Source: Pseudogemmobacter sp044142105 | Lineage (GTDB): Bacteria; Pseudomonadota; Alphaproteobacteria; Rhodobacterales; Rhodobacteraceae | Assembly (NCBI RefSeq): GCF_044142105.1 | Contig: NZ_JBGTYM010000004.1 | Coordinates: forward strand, 248,001 to 312,000 | Direction: 5' to 3' | DNA length: 64,000 bases | In this document: piece by piece, positions 1-8,056 of the stretch | How positions within the stretch are numbered: position 1 is the stretch's first letter | Layout: every line of letters starts with the position of its first letter | Program-made: the position numbers and the translations under genes | Notes under the pieces: generated by a model | Seen by the model: only the letters and a program-made list of their open reading frames with translations | Databases searched by the model: none | What the model was told of the DNA's origin: nothing

Positions 1-119
1 AGACCGGACGAGAGCTGGAATGCATGCTCCTGATGATGCTCATCTACCTGACCATCAGCCTGCTGATCTCGTCGGTGATGAACTTCTACAACAAGTCCGT
101 CCAGTTGAAGGCGCGTTGA
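1..119 (+). CDS. aapQ: AapQ C-terminus (amino-acid ABC transporter permease), partial
   Basis: The window opens inside a reading frame (first full codon at base 3) that ends in TGA at 117-119. The visible end is a hydrophobic helix (MLIYLTISLLISSVMNFY) followed by a short basic tail (NKSVQLKAR), as at the C-terminus of polar amino-acid permeases of the HisM/AapQ type. It is followed after one base by aapM and then aapP, so it is the first inner-membrane permease of an AapJQMP general L-amino-acid importer. Only about 38 residues are visible; the assignment rests mainly on context. Confidence 0.75.
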   Translation, partial: TGRELECMLLMMLIYLTISLLISSVMNFYNKSVQLKAR

Positions 120-120
120 G

Positions 121-1578
121 ATGAGCGATACACACGCCCAGACCGTCACCTTCGTCCGCGACACCATGCTGCCGCCGATCGCGCCGCCCGCGCGCGAATC
201 CGGGGCGGTGAAATGGTTGCGCGAAAACCTGTTCTCTACCTGGCTCAACACCGTCCTGACCGTGCTTGGCCTTCTGGTAATCTACTATCTGGTCTCTTCG
301 GCCCTGCCCTGGTGGCTGAACTCGGTCTGGAACGCCAATTCCCTGTCGGAATGCCGCGCGATCGTCGCCGAGAATGCGGGGCCAGGGGCCACAGGCGCCT
401 GCTGGGCCGTGGTGCATCAGCGCTGGTATCAATGGATTTTCGGCTTCTACCCGCCCGCGCTGTGGTGGCGGCCGATCCTGACGCTGGGCCTGCTGTTCGC
501 GGCCTTGGCGCCGGTGCTGTTCGCCGGGCAGAAGGGCAAGCTGCGCAACATCCTGGCGGCTGTGCTGATCTATGTGGTGATCACGCTGTGGCTGGCGCAG
601 GCGCCTGCGGTGCCATTCGCGCTGGCGGTGCTGCTCGTGGCGGGGCTTCTGGCCCTGTCGCAGGTACAACCGGGCAAGCTGCTGTGGTTCACCGTGCTGT
701 TCCCGGCGCTGTGCTTCTGGCTGCTGTGGGGCGGCCCGATCTGGACACCGATCAGCGCGATCCTGGGGTTCGTGATCGGTGCGCTGGTGTTCCGGGCGCT
801 GTCGGGCCTCGCCGGACCAGCGGTCGCCGTGGGCATCGGCATCGTGGCGGCGATCCTGTGGTGGCTCTTCGTCGCCGGTCCGGTGATGGGCAGTGTGGGC
901 CGCGCCCTGCCCTGGGGCCTGACTGCCGTTGCCTCGGATCAGTTCGGCGGGCTGCTGCTGGCGATCACCATCGGCGTCACCGCGATCACCTTCTCCTTGC
1001 CGATCGGCATCCTGCTGGCGCTCGGCCGTCAGTCGGACATGCTGATCGTCAAGACGCTCTGCGTGGGCTTCATCGAGTTCATCCGCGGCGTGCCGCTGAT
1101 CACGCTGCTCTTCACCGCCTCGCTTCTCTTGCAGTACTTCCTGCCGCCGGGGACGAATTTCGACATCATCCTGCGCGTCATCATCCTGGTCACGCTGTTC
1201 GCCGCCGCCTATCTGGCCGAGGTGATCCGGGGCGGCCTCGCGGCCCTGCCGCGCGGACAGTATGAGGCGGCGGATGCGCTGGGGCTGGATTACTGGCGGG
1301 CGCAGCGGCTGATCATCCTGCCGCAGGCGCTGAAGATCAGTATCCCCTCGATCGTGTCCACCTTCATCGGCCTGTTCAAGGACACGACGCTCGTCGCCTT
1401 CGTGGGCCTTATGGACCCGCTGAAGGGCATCACCCAGATCGTTCGCGCCGATATCGCGTGGAAGGGCATCTATTGGGAGCCCTACATCTTTGTCGGCGCC
1501 ATCTTCTTCATCATCTGCTTCAGCATGTCGCGCTACTCGATGTATCTCGAGCGCAAGCTGAAGACCGACCACCGCTAG
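121..1578 (+). CDS. aapM: AapM, general L-amino-acid ABC transporter permease
   Basis: 485 residues, the long-permease size typical of AapM. It is an inner-membrane subunit that pairs with AapQ to import broad-range L-amino acids supplied by periplasmic AapJ. The N-terminal half has several hydrophobic helices and a periplasmic loop. The C-terminal half carries the binding-protein-dependent transport domain with an EAA-type coupling loop (residues ~380-400, EAADALGLDYWRAQRLIILP) that contacts the ATPase. The ATG lies one base after the aapQ stop and aapP follows after 9 bases, so the genes are co-transcribed and probably translationally coupled. Regulation by nitrogen status is common for the family but nothing here shows it. 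Confidence 0.93.
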   Translation: MSDTHAQTVTFVRDTMLPPIAPPARESGAVKWLRENLFSTWLNTVLTVLGLLVIYYLVSSALPWWLNSVWNANSLSECRAIVAENAGPGATGACWAVVHQRWYQWIFGFYPPALWWRPILTLGLLFAALAPVLFAGQKGKLRNILAAVLIYVVITLWLAQAPAVPFALAVLLVAGLLALSQVQPGKLLWFTVLFPALCFWLLWGGPIWTPISAILGFVIGALVFRALSGLAGPAVAVGIGIVAAILWWLFVAGPVMGSVGRALPWGLTAVASDQFGGLLLAITIGVTAITFSLPIGILLALGRQSDMLIVKTLCVGFIEFIRGVPLITLLFTASLLLQYFLPPGTNFDIILRVIILVTLFAAAYLAEVIRGGLAALPRGQYEAADALGLDYWRAQRLIILPQALKISIPSIVSTFIGLFKDTTLVAFVGLMDPLKGITQIVRADIAWKGIYWEPYIFVGAIFFIICFSMSRYSMYLERKLKTDHR

Positions 1579-1587
1579 GGGCACATC

Positions 1588-2355
1588 ATGGCAGAAGCAG
1601 CAAAAATGCAGGTCTCGGACGAGGTCGCGATCCAGATCACGGGCATGAACAAGTGGTACGGCACGTTCCACGTTCTGCGCGACATCAACATGACCGTCAT
1701 GCGCGGCGAACGCATCGTCATCTGCGGCCCCTCGGGCTCGGGAAAATCGACGCTGATCCGCTGCATCAACCGGCTCGAGGAACATCAGCAGGGCCAGATC
1801 ATCGTCGATGGCACGGAACTGACCAATGACATCAAGAACATCGACAAGGTCCGCTCCGAAGTCGGGATGGTGTTCCAGCACTTCAATCTCTTTCCGCATC
1901 TGACCATCCTGGAAAACTGCACCCTCGCGCCGATCTGGGTGCGCAAGGTGCCGAAGAAGGAAGCCGAGGAAACGGCCATGCACTTCCTGCGCAAGGTCAA
2001 GATCCCGGAACAGGCCAACAAATATCCCGGCCAACTGTCGGGCGGCCAGCAGCAGCGCGTCGCCATCGCGCGGTCCCTGTGCATGAAGCCGCGGATCATG
2101 CTCTTCGACGAACCGACCTCGGCCCTTGACCCCGAGATGATCAAGGAAGTGCTCGACACCATGATCGAGCTGGCCGAGGAAGGCATGACCATGCTTTGCG
2201 TCACCCATGAAATGGGCTTTGCCCAGGCGGTGGCGAACCGGGTGATCTTCATGGATCAGGGCCAGATCGTCGAACAGAACGCGCCCAAGGAGTTCTTCTC
2301 GAACCCGCAGAGCGAACGGACCAAGCTGTTCCTGTCGCAGATCCTCGGGCATTGA
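1588..2355 (+). CDS. aapP: AapP, general L-amino-acid ABC transporter ATPase
   Basis: 255 residues; the cytoplasmic ATPase that powers the AapQM permease. All ABC motifs are present in order: Walker A GPSGSGKST (~50), Q-loop VFQHFNLFPH (~95), signature LSGGQQQRVAIARSL (~150), Walker B MLFDEPTSALDP (~170) and switch histidine in THEMGFA (~206). The start ATG at 1588 is preceded by a weak purine tract (AGGGGCAC). The stop TGA overlaps the TTG start of the next small gene, so that gene is coupled to it. Confidence 0.95.
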   Translation: MAEAAKMQVSDEVAIQITGMNKWYGTFHVLRDINMTVMRGERIVICGPSGSGKSTLIRCINRLEEHQQGQIIVDGTELTNDIKNIDKVRSEVGMVFQHFNLFPHLTILENCTLAPIWVRKVPKKEAEETAMHFLRKVKIPEQANKYPGQLSGGQQQRVAIARSLCMKPRIMLFDEPTSALDPEMIKEVLDTMIELAEEGMTMLCVTHEMGFAQAVANRVIFMDQGQIVEQNAPKEFFSNPQSERTKLFLSQILGH

Positions 2356-2699
2356 CCTTGCGGCGGGGGCTGGCTGTCACGCTGGCCCTCGCGGCCCTCG
2401 CCCCGGCGGCGCGGGCCGAGATTGACGTGCCGCGCCCGGCCGAGTGCCTGCTAATCGTGGGCGACCAAAAGCTGATCGGCGGGCGCTGCACCTTCACGCC
2501 GCTGGATGCCGACGGCTCTTTCACCATCGCCGGGCTGGACGGGCAGTTCTTCGCCTATGTGCTGGTGACCGGCAGGGGAGAGGCCGATGGCTACTGGAAC
2601 GGCACGCCCGGCGCCCAGCACGCGCATGACCCGCTGGGCAAACTGCGCCGCGACGATGCATGCTGGGTCAATGACAGCGCCTCGGTCTGCGCCTGGTAG
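2352..2699 (+). CDS. small secreted protein of unknown function
   Basis: 115 residues starting at a TTG whose last bases overlap the aapP stop (TTGA). An N-terminal Arg-Arg followed by a hydrophobic stretch and an ARA-E junction around residue 22 look like a Sec signal peptide. The mature part has four cysteines (in AECLL, GRCTF, DACW and SVCAW), which could form two disulfides in the periplasm. I do not recognise the family. Being the last gene of the aap unit may reflect coupling rather than a transport role. Confidence 0.72.
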   Translation: MTLRRGLAVTLALAALAPAARAEIDVPRPAECLLIVGDQKLIGGRCTFTPLDADGSFTIAGLDGQFFAYVLVTGRGEADGYWNGTPGAQHAHDPLGKLRRDDACWVNDSASVCAW

Positions 2700-2708
2700 G
2701 AGCCCAGG

Positions 2709-2724
2709 TTAACAAAACGTTAAC
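2709..2724. promoter_or_regulatory. CtrA-type site (TTAA-N7-TTAAC)
   Basis: TTAA at 2709-2712, seven bases, then TTAAC at 2720-2724 matches the full CtrA consensus of alphaproteobacteria. It also reads as GTTAAC repeated with a 5-base gap. It lies between two convergent genes, not upstream of a start, so its function is unclear. Confidence 0.4.
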
Positions 2725-2741
2725 TCGTGCTGGTCAAGTCC

Positions 2742-2790
2742 TTGAAATTGTTTATTCGCCGCGCCTGTCCCTGCGTGGGACAGGTCAGGC
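2742..2790. other. hairpin in convergent intergenic region
   Basis: CCTGTCCC and GGGACAGG (about 2765-2785) form an eight-base stem with a five-base loop, next to the end of the SixA-type gene. It has no clear T-run on either side, so it may be an RNA 3' stabiliser or a Rho-assisted end rather than a classic terminator. Confidence 0.35.
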
Positions 2791-3288
2791 GGCAATCTCG
2801 CGCGGGACGACGAAATCCACCGTCACGCCCTGACCAAAGGCCACATCGGCCCAGCTTTCGATGGCGAAATCCACCACCAGCGTCGCCCCGGTGGGATAGC
2901 GGGTGAATTCGCCGGTCATCGGGGTCTTTGAGACCAGACGATGGGCAAATTCGGCGATGCCCGGGTTGTGGCCGATCATCATCACCGTATCGGCCTTGGC
3001 ATGGCGCAGCACGGCCATCATCACATCCGGCCCGGCATGATAAAGCGCGGGCTTCAGCTCCAGGGCCGGCGCGCCGGTCAGCGCGGGGGCGATCCCCGAA
3101 AAGGTCTTGCGGGTGCGCAGGCTGTCAGAGCAGAGCACCTCTTCCGGCACATAGCCGCGGCTGGCCAGCCATTGCCCCAGATCGGCGGCGGCGGCCTTGC
3201 CGCGATCGTTCAGCGGCCTGTCATGGTCCGGCGTCATCGGATCGTCCCATGAGGATTTCGCGTGCCGGGTGAGGATCAAACGCTTCAT
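2785..3288 (-). CDS. SixA-type histidine phosphatase
   Basis: 167 residues of the histidine phosphatase (phosphoglycerate-mutase-like) superfamily, SixA branch: short, cytoplasmic, acting on phosphohistidine or small phosphoesters. The RHG-type motif appears as LTRHAKSSW at residues 5-13; the second catalytic His is in MMIGHNPGIAEFA near residue 105. I chose the ATG at 3288 (MKRLILTRHAK) because the longer frame has no homologous N-terminus. This ATG overlaps the stop of the upstream ferredoxin-like gene (ATGA), showing translational coupling. The substrate is unknown. Confidence 0.85.
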   Translation of the reverse strand: MKRLILTRHAKSSWDDPMTPDHDRPLNDRGKAAAADLGQWLASRGYVPEEVLCSDSLRTRKTFSGIAPALTGAPALELKPALYHAGPDVMMAVLRHAKADTVMMIGHNPGIAEFAHRLVSKTPMTGEFTRYPTGATLVVDFAIESWADVAFGQGVTVDFVVPREIAA

Positions 3289-3935
3289 CTGTGGAACAGC
3301 CCCATGTGATAGGCGGATTGTTCCGGCATCCTTGCATAGGAGGCCGAGACCGGGCAAGCGCGGCGCACAAGACAGCCGCCGGTCAGGCAATCGCCCCCTT
3401 CCTCGCGATTCAGGAAAGCGTGGCAGGCCGGCACATCATAGCCCGCCGCCCCCAGCGCGCCCGGCGGGCAGGCGGTCAGGCAGGGCTTCGCGGCGCAGCT
3501 TTCACAAGGGTTGGGCGCAGAGGGCAGATCCAGCACCGTGCGCAGCGCGAGCGCCCCGCGAAAGCTGATCCACAATCCCTGCCGGTCATGCACCAAAAGC
3601 CGCACCGGGCTTTGCCAGCAGCGCCCCGAGCGCAGCGCCCAAGAGAAGAAGGGCCGGTGCGGCGGCCCGCCAAAGGGGAACAGCGCCTTGCCGCCCAGAT
3701 CACAGGCCAGCCGCCCGATCACCCGGCGCGACCAGCGGTCAACCGGATCAGGCGCGCCGTCCCATTCCGACTGCGCCTTCAGATGCGGCCAATAGCCGGG
3801 GCCGCCCGGACCGATCAGCAGCAGCGTCCGCGTGCCGCTGGGAAAGTCCTCGTCGCCCGGATCGACGGCAAAGCCGCCCAACAACGCCAGATGATGCGCG
3901 GCAAGGGCGGCTTCGATCTCGGGCAGGGCGACCAA
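3285..3935 (-). CDS. 4Fe-4S ferredoxin-like protein
   Basis: About 216 residues from a TTG at 3935, just after the argB stop; a longer frame to an ATG at 4025 would run into argB and lacks a clear ribosome site, so the start is uncertain. The C-terminal third is rich in cysteines: CESCAAKPCLTACPPGAL (near 140) is a CxxC..C..CP cluster-binding motif, followed by a second group around GDCLTGGCLVRRACP. This resembles the iron-sulfur region of epoxyqueuosine-reductase-like ferredoxins, but the cobalamin-binding part is not evident. Its role is unknown; it is coupled to the SixA-type gene and follows argB closely. Confidence 0.7.
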   Translation of the reverse strand: MVALPEIEAALAAHHLALLGGFAVDPGDEDFPSGTRTLLLIGPGGPGYWPHLKAQSEWDGAPDPVDRWSRRVIGRLACDLGGKALFPFGGPPHRPFFSWALRSGRCWQSPVRLLVHDRQGLWISFRGALALRTVLDLPSAPNPCESCAAKPCLTACPPGALGAAGYDVPACHAFLNREEGGDCLTGGCLVRRACPVSASYARMPEQSAYHMGLFHR

Positions 3936-3945
3936 GGTTGCGGGG

Positions 3946-4845
3946 CTAGCGGCGGATGCGCGGCTTGACCCGCGGCTCGGTGGTGCGGATCTGGCTGCCC
4001 GCGCCGTGATCGGTGAAGAGCTCAATCAGGCAGGCATTGGGGATCCGGCCATCCAGGATTGTCACGGCGCGGGTGCCCGCTTCGATCGCGGCCAGAGCGG
4101 TTTCGGTCTTGGGGATCATACCCCCCGAGATCACGCCCGATTCGGTCATGGCGCGGATCTCGTCAGGGGTCAGCTGGGTCATCACCTCTCCCGCGGCATT
4201 CTTTACCCCGGGCACATCGGTCAAAAGCAGCAGGCGGTCAGCCTGCAAGGCCCCGGCGATGGCGCCCGCCGCCGTGTCGCCATTGACGTTGAAGGTCTCA
4301 TTGTCCTTCATGCCCGTCGCGACCGGCGCGACGACCGGGATGATCCCCGCATTGTAAAGGTCGCGCAGCACCTGGACGTTCATCTCGATCGGGCGGCCGA
4401 CATAACCCAGTTCCGGGTCATCGGCCTCGCAGACCATCAGGTCGTCATCCTTGCCCGAAATGCCCACGGCGCGGCCGCCGGCATCCATGATCGCCTGCAC
4501 GATGCGCTTGTTGACAAGGCCCGAGAGCACCATCTCGACCACTTCCACGGTGGCCTTGTCGGTCACCCGCTTGCCGCGCACGAATTCCGACTTGATCCCC
4601 AGCTTGACCAGCATCTCGTTGATCATCGGCCCGCCGCCATGCACCACCACCGGATGCACGCCGACCTGCTTCATCAGCACGATGTCGCGGGCGAATTCCG
4701 CCATGGCGGCATCGTCGCCCATGGCATTGCCACCGAACTTGACCACCACCACCGCACCCGAGAAGCGTTGCAGATAGGGAAGGGCTTCGGAAAGCATCTT
4801 GGCGGTGTTCTGGGCGTTCTGCATGGTCAGGGTCTGCTGCTTCAT
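3946..4845 (-). CDS. argB: acetylglutamate kinase
   Basis: 299 residues; phosphorylates N-acetyl-L-glutamate, the second step of arginine biosynthesis, in the cytoplasm. The amino-acid kinase signatures are present: VKFGGNAMGD (near 35), VVHGGGPMINEML (near 70), and the ATP-site region LLLLTDVPGV (near 210). The ATG at 4845 has a GGAGG six bases upstream, which decides between this start and longer in-frame options. It lies head-to-head with the SDR gene at 4954, so a divergent promoter should lie in the 108-base gap. Confidence 0.95.
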   Translation of the reverse strand: MKQQTLTMQNAQNTAKMLSEALPYLQRFSGAVVVVKFGGNAMGDDAAMAEFARDIVLMKQVGVHPVVVHGGGPMINEMLVKLGIKSEFVRGKRVTDKATVEVVEMVLSGLVNKRIVQAIMDAGGRAVGISGKDDDLMVCEADDPELGYVGRPIEMNVQVLRDLYNAGIIPVVAPVATGMKDNETFNVNGDTAAGAIAGALQADRLLLLTDVPGVKNAAGEVMTQLTPDEIRAMTESGVISGGMIPKTETALAAIEAGTRAVTILDGRIPNACLIELFTDHGAGSQIRTTEPRVKPRIRR

Positions 4846-4953
4846 CGGGTCCTCCGAACGTATTTGCCGCATAAGGCTTTTCTCCCCACCTGCCAAGCCT
4901 TGCCTTCGGTCTGGCGCGGTTTAGGCTGCGCCCCGCCAAGCCGGAGATGCGCG

Positions 4954-5685
4954 ATGAGCGAGACAAAGACTCTAGTCCTGACCGGCGCCTCGCGCGGGAT
5001 CGGCCATGCCACCGTCAAACGCTTTTCCGCCGAGGGCTGGCGGGTGCTGACCTGTTCGCGCCAGCCCTTTGACCCGCGCTGTCCCTGGCCGGGAGGAGAG
5101 GCGAACCATATCCAGATCGACCTCGCCGATCCGAACCGCACCATCGCGGCCATCGCCACGATCAAGGACAAGGTGCAGGGGCGGCTGCATGCGCTGGTCA
5201 ACAATGCGGGAATCAGCCCCAAGGGTCCGGGCGGGGCGCGGCTGAACACGCTGGAGACCGACCTGCGGACCTGGGGCCATGTCTTTCATGTCAACTTTTT
5301 CTCGAGCGTGATTCTTGCCCGCGGGCTGAAGGATGAGCTGGCGGCGGCGAAGGGCAGCGTGGTGAATGTCACCTCGATCGCCGGATCGCGGGTGCATCCT
5401 TTCGCGGGGGCGGCCTATGCCACCTCAAAGGCGGCGCTCGCGGCGCTGACGCGCGAGATGGCGCATGATTTCGGCCCGCTGGGCGTGCGGGTCAATGCCA
5501 TTGCGCCGGGCGAGGTGGAGACGGCGATCCTGTCGCCCGGCACCGACAAGATCGTCGAGAAGCTGCCATTGCAGCGGCTGGGCCAGCCGCGTGAAGTGGC
5601 GGATGTGATCTGGTTCCTGTGTTCGGACCAGTCGAGCTACATCTCGGGCGCCGAGATCGAGGTCAACGGCGCCCAGCATGTCTGA
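4954..5685 (+). CDS. SDR-family oxidoreductase
   Basis: 243 residues, the size of a classical short-chain dehydrogenase. It has the Rossmann cofactor motif TGASRGIG (7-14), NNAG (about 86-89), the active-site Ser in VTSIAGS and the Tyr-Lys pair in YATSK (about 158-162), and a C-terminal GAEIEVNG. The start ATG follows GGAG by about nine bases. The family reduces or oxidises alcohols and ketones with NAD(P)H; the substrate cannot be told from sequence. Its TGA is immediately followed by the stop of the convergent exporter gene. Confidence 0.88.
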   Translation: MSETKTLVLTGASRGIGHATVKRFSAEGWRVLTCSRQPFDPRCPWPGGEANHIQIDLADPNRTIAAIATIKDKVQGRLHALVNNAGISPKGPGGARLNTLETDLRTWGHVFHVNFFSSVILARGLKDELAAAKGSVVNVTSIAGSRVHPFAGAAYATSKAALAALTREMAHDFGPLGVRVNAIAPGEVETAILSPGTDKIVEKLPLQRLGQPREVADVIWFLCSDQSSYISGAEIEVNGAQHV

Positions 5686-7338
5686 TCACTCGGCGGGCGG
5701 GTCGAGAGGCGGCAGGTCATCGCGCAGCGGCACGGCATGGCGTTCGATCATGCGGTGAACATGCGGGCGACCGGGGCCGCGATGCAGTTTCATCAATTCA
5801 TCGGTGTTGGCGGCATCATTCTCGGTGCGGCGGTGATTGTGCCGCAGATATTCGGTCCAGGTCGCGACATGATAGCTTTCGACCCAGATGTCGGGGTTTT
5901 CCAGGTCGCGCATCAGCACCCATTGCCGGGCCCCGTCGCGCCGCCGGAAACTGCGGCGTGACGCCATCAGCCGCAGGAAGGCCTGGGTGTTCTCGGGCGG
6001 GATATCCCAGTCGATCATCACCATGATCGGGCCAGATCGCGCCCGCAGGTCCAGCCGGAGGGCCGGGGCATTGAATCGGTTGGCGGGGTCGAGGTTCACG
6101 TCGTTGAGGTTGGGCATCGGCAAGACCAGCCCGACAATTGCGGTGACCAAAAGCATCACGGCCGCCGCATAGAGCGCCGTCGGAATTGACGCCTGCTCAG
6201 AGACGAAGCCCCAGACCCAGGCACCGACCGCCATGCCCCCGAAGGCCATGGTCTGATAGATGGCCAAGGCCCGCCCCACCACCCAACGCGGCGCGGCAAG
6301 CTGGGTCGAGACGTTGAAATGCGACAGCACCAGAACCCAGGCCGCACCGGACAGCATCAGCCCCGGCACAGCGGCAAGAAGGCTGGTCGCCAGGCCCAGA
6401 AGCGCGGTCCCGGCGGCAAAGCACAGGCAGCCGCCTGCGACGATCTTCTCGATGGTCAAAGCGCGGCGGACGGTGGGGCTGACCAGCGCGCCGCCAAGGG
6501 CGCCCAGACCGAACGCCCCCAGGGTCAGGCCGAAGGTCGTGGCGTCGCCGCCCAATTGGTCGCGGGTGATGACCGGCAGAAGCGCCATCACCGCCACGGC
6601 GGCAAAGCCGAACATCAGTGCGCGCGCCATGACCCGGACCAGGTTGGGCGAGAGGCTGACATAGCGCAGCCCGGCCCAGATCGCGGGGCCAAGCGCCTCG
6701 GCCGGCAAGAGGCGTTCCTCATATGCGGGACGCCAGCGGATCAGGGCATAGATCACCGCAAGATAGCTGATCGCATTCAGGCCAAAGGCCGCCGCCGCGC
6801 CCAGCGAGGCGACGATGATCCCGCCCAGCGCCGGTCCGACCGAGCGCATCAGGTTGAAGCTCATCGAGTTCAGCGTGATCGCTGCGGGCAGGTCGTCGCG
6901 TGGCACCAGATCGCGCATCGAGGCCTGCCAAGAAGGCAGGTTCAACGCCCCGCCCAGACCCAGGCAGAAGGTGAAGGCCAGAAGGCTGATCGGGTTCAGA
7001 AGGTCGAACCAGGCGGCCAGCGACAGCGCGACCGAGACGACCAGCATGAAGCATTGCGCAATCAGCATGACCTTGCGGCGGTCGAAATTGTCGGCGATGG
7101 CCCCGGCGGCGATGGCCAGCACCATGATCGGCAGCGTGGTCGAGGCCTGCACCAGCGCGACCATCGCCTCAGACGGCGTCAGTTCCGCCATTTTCCACGA
7201 GGCGCCGACACCCTGGATCAGCGATCCAAGGTTCGAGACAGTGGTCGCGGTCCAGATCAGCCGGAAATTCGGATGGCGCAGCGGGGCGAGCGGGGATTGC
7301 GCGGGCTGGGTAACATTGTGCTGCGCGGTCTGTGGCAT
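5686..7338 (-). CDS. MFS_3-type transporter with C-terminal cytoplasmic domain
   Basis: 550 residues. The first ~400 form a major-facilitator permease with about 12 helices, starting SPLAPLRHPNFRLIWTATTVSNLG, with the FDRRKVMLIAQ loop between helices 2 and 3. The last ~120 residues (from IMVMIDWDIPPE) are soluble, a fold found at the end of the transmembrane secretion effector (MFS_3, EntS-like) family. It is an inner-membrane exporter, possibly of a siderophore or drug; no siderophore genes are nearby. The gene is convergent with the SDR gene and ends one base from it. Confidence 0.85.
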   Translation of the reverse strand: MPQTAQHNVTQPAQSPLAPLRHPNFRLIWTATTVSNLGSLIQGVGASWKMAELTPSEAMVALVQASTTLPIMVLAIAAGAIADNFDRRKVMLIAQCFMLVVSVALSLAAWFDLLNPISLLAFTFCLGLGGALNLPSWQASMRDLVPRDDLPAAITLNSMSFNLMRSVGPALGGIIVASLGAAAAFGLNAISYLAVIYALIRWRPAYEERLLPAEALGPAIWAGLRYVSLSPNLVRVMARALMFGFAAVAVMALLPVITRDQLGGDATTFGLTLGAFGLGALGGALVSPTVRRALTIEKIVAGGCLCFAAGTALLGLATSLLAAVPGLMLSGAAWVLVLSHFNVSTQLAAPRWVVGRALAIYQTMAFGGMAVGAWVWGFVSEQASIPTALYAAAVMLLVTAIVGLVLPMPNLNDVNLDPANRFNAPALRLDLRARSGPIMVMIDWDIPPENTQAFLRLMASRRSFRRRDGARQWVLMRDLENPDIWVESYHVATWTEYLRHNHRRTENDAANTDELMKLHRGPGRPHVHRMIERHAVPLRDDLPPLDPPAE

Positions 7339-7405
7339 CGGCGGCTCCTTGGCGGCAATCTGCCGCAGGTCGCGCCGGGATGCCAGCCCCGATCCGGGTC
7401 GGCGG

Positions 7406-8056
7406 TCAGACCAGAGCGGCGATCAGCGCCCGCAGCGTCTCGATCCCCTCGCCCTTTTCCGACGAGGTGACGACCAGTTCCGGGAAAGCGGCCGGGTGTT
7501 TTTTCAGCGCCTCGATGGTCTGGGCGATATTGGCGTCGCGCGTGGCCTTGTTGACCTTGTCGGCCTTGGTCATCACCACCTGGAAGGTGACGGCAGATCG
7601 GTCGAGAAGCGTCAGGATTTCCTCATCGACCGCCTTCACGCCATGGCGCGTGTCGATCAGCACGAAGGCGCGGCGCAGGGTCGCGCGGCCCGAGAGATAT
7701 TGCTTCAGAAGCGCCTGCCATTTTGCCACGACGGCCACCGGCGCTTCGGCATAGCCATAGCCCGGCAGGTCGACCATGTAGCGGCTGTCGCCCAGCGCGA
7801 AATAGTTGATCTCTTGCGTCCGGCCCGGCGTGTTGGAGCTGCGCGCAAGGTTCTTGCGGGTGGTCAGCGCGTTGATCAGGCTGGATTTGCCCACGTTCGA
7901 GCGGCCCGCGAAACAGATCTCGATCCGGTCGGCCGGCGGCAGCGCCGCCATCGCGGTGACGCCCTTCACGAAATCGACCGGGCCCGCGAAAAGGAGCCGG
8001 CCGGCCTCGCGTTCGGCATCCTCGGGTTCTGGGGCAAGGGTGAAGGCAAGGGTCAT
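7406..8056 (-). CDS. engB: ribosome-assembly GTPase EngB/YihA
   Basis: 216 residues of the TRAFAC GTPase family, essential in many bacteria for large-subunit assembly. G1 GRSNVGKSSLIN (about 51-62), G3 DLPGYG (about 97-102) and G4 TKADK are clear. The ATG overlaps the stop of the MOSC gene (ATGA), which itself overlaps yidC, so the three proteins are made from one coupled message. Sites of action: cytoplasm, maturing 50S particles. Confidence 0.95.
   Translation of the reverse strand: MTLAFTLAPEPEDAEREAGRLLFAGPVDFVKGVTAMAALPPADRIEICFAGRSNVGKSSLINALTTRKNLARSSNTPGRTQEINYFALGDSRYMVDLPGYGYAEAPVAVVAKWQALLKQYLSGRATLRRAFVLIDTRHGVKAVDEEILTLLDRSAVTFQVVMTKADKVNKATRDANIAQTIEALKKHPAAFPELVVTSSEKGEGIETLRALIAALV

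Noticed and set aside
55..2352. 765-codon minus-strand frame opposite aapM/aapP
   Set aside because: His/Arg/Asp-rich composition typical of a shadow; the plus strand carries clear transporter motifs.
3946..4896. Longer start for argB at 4896
   Set aside because: A GGAGG directly precedes ATG 4845, and the extra residues are not family-like.
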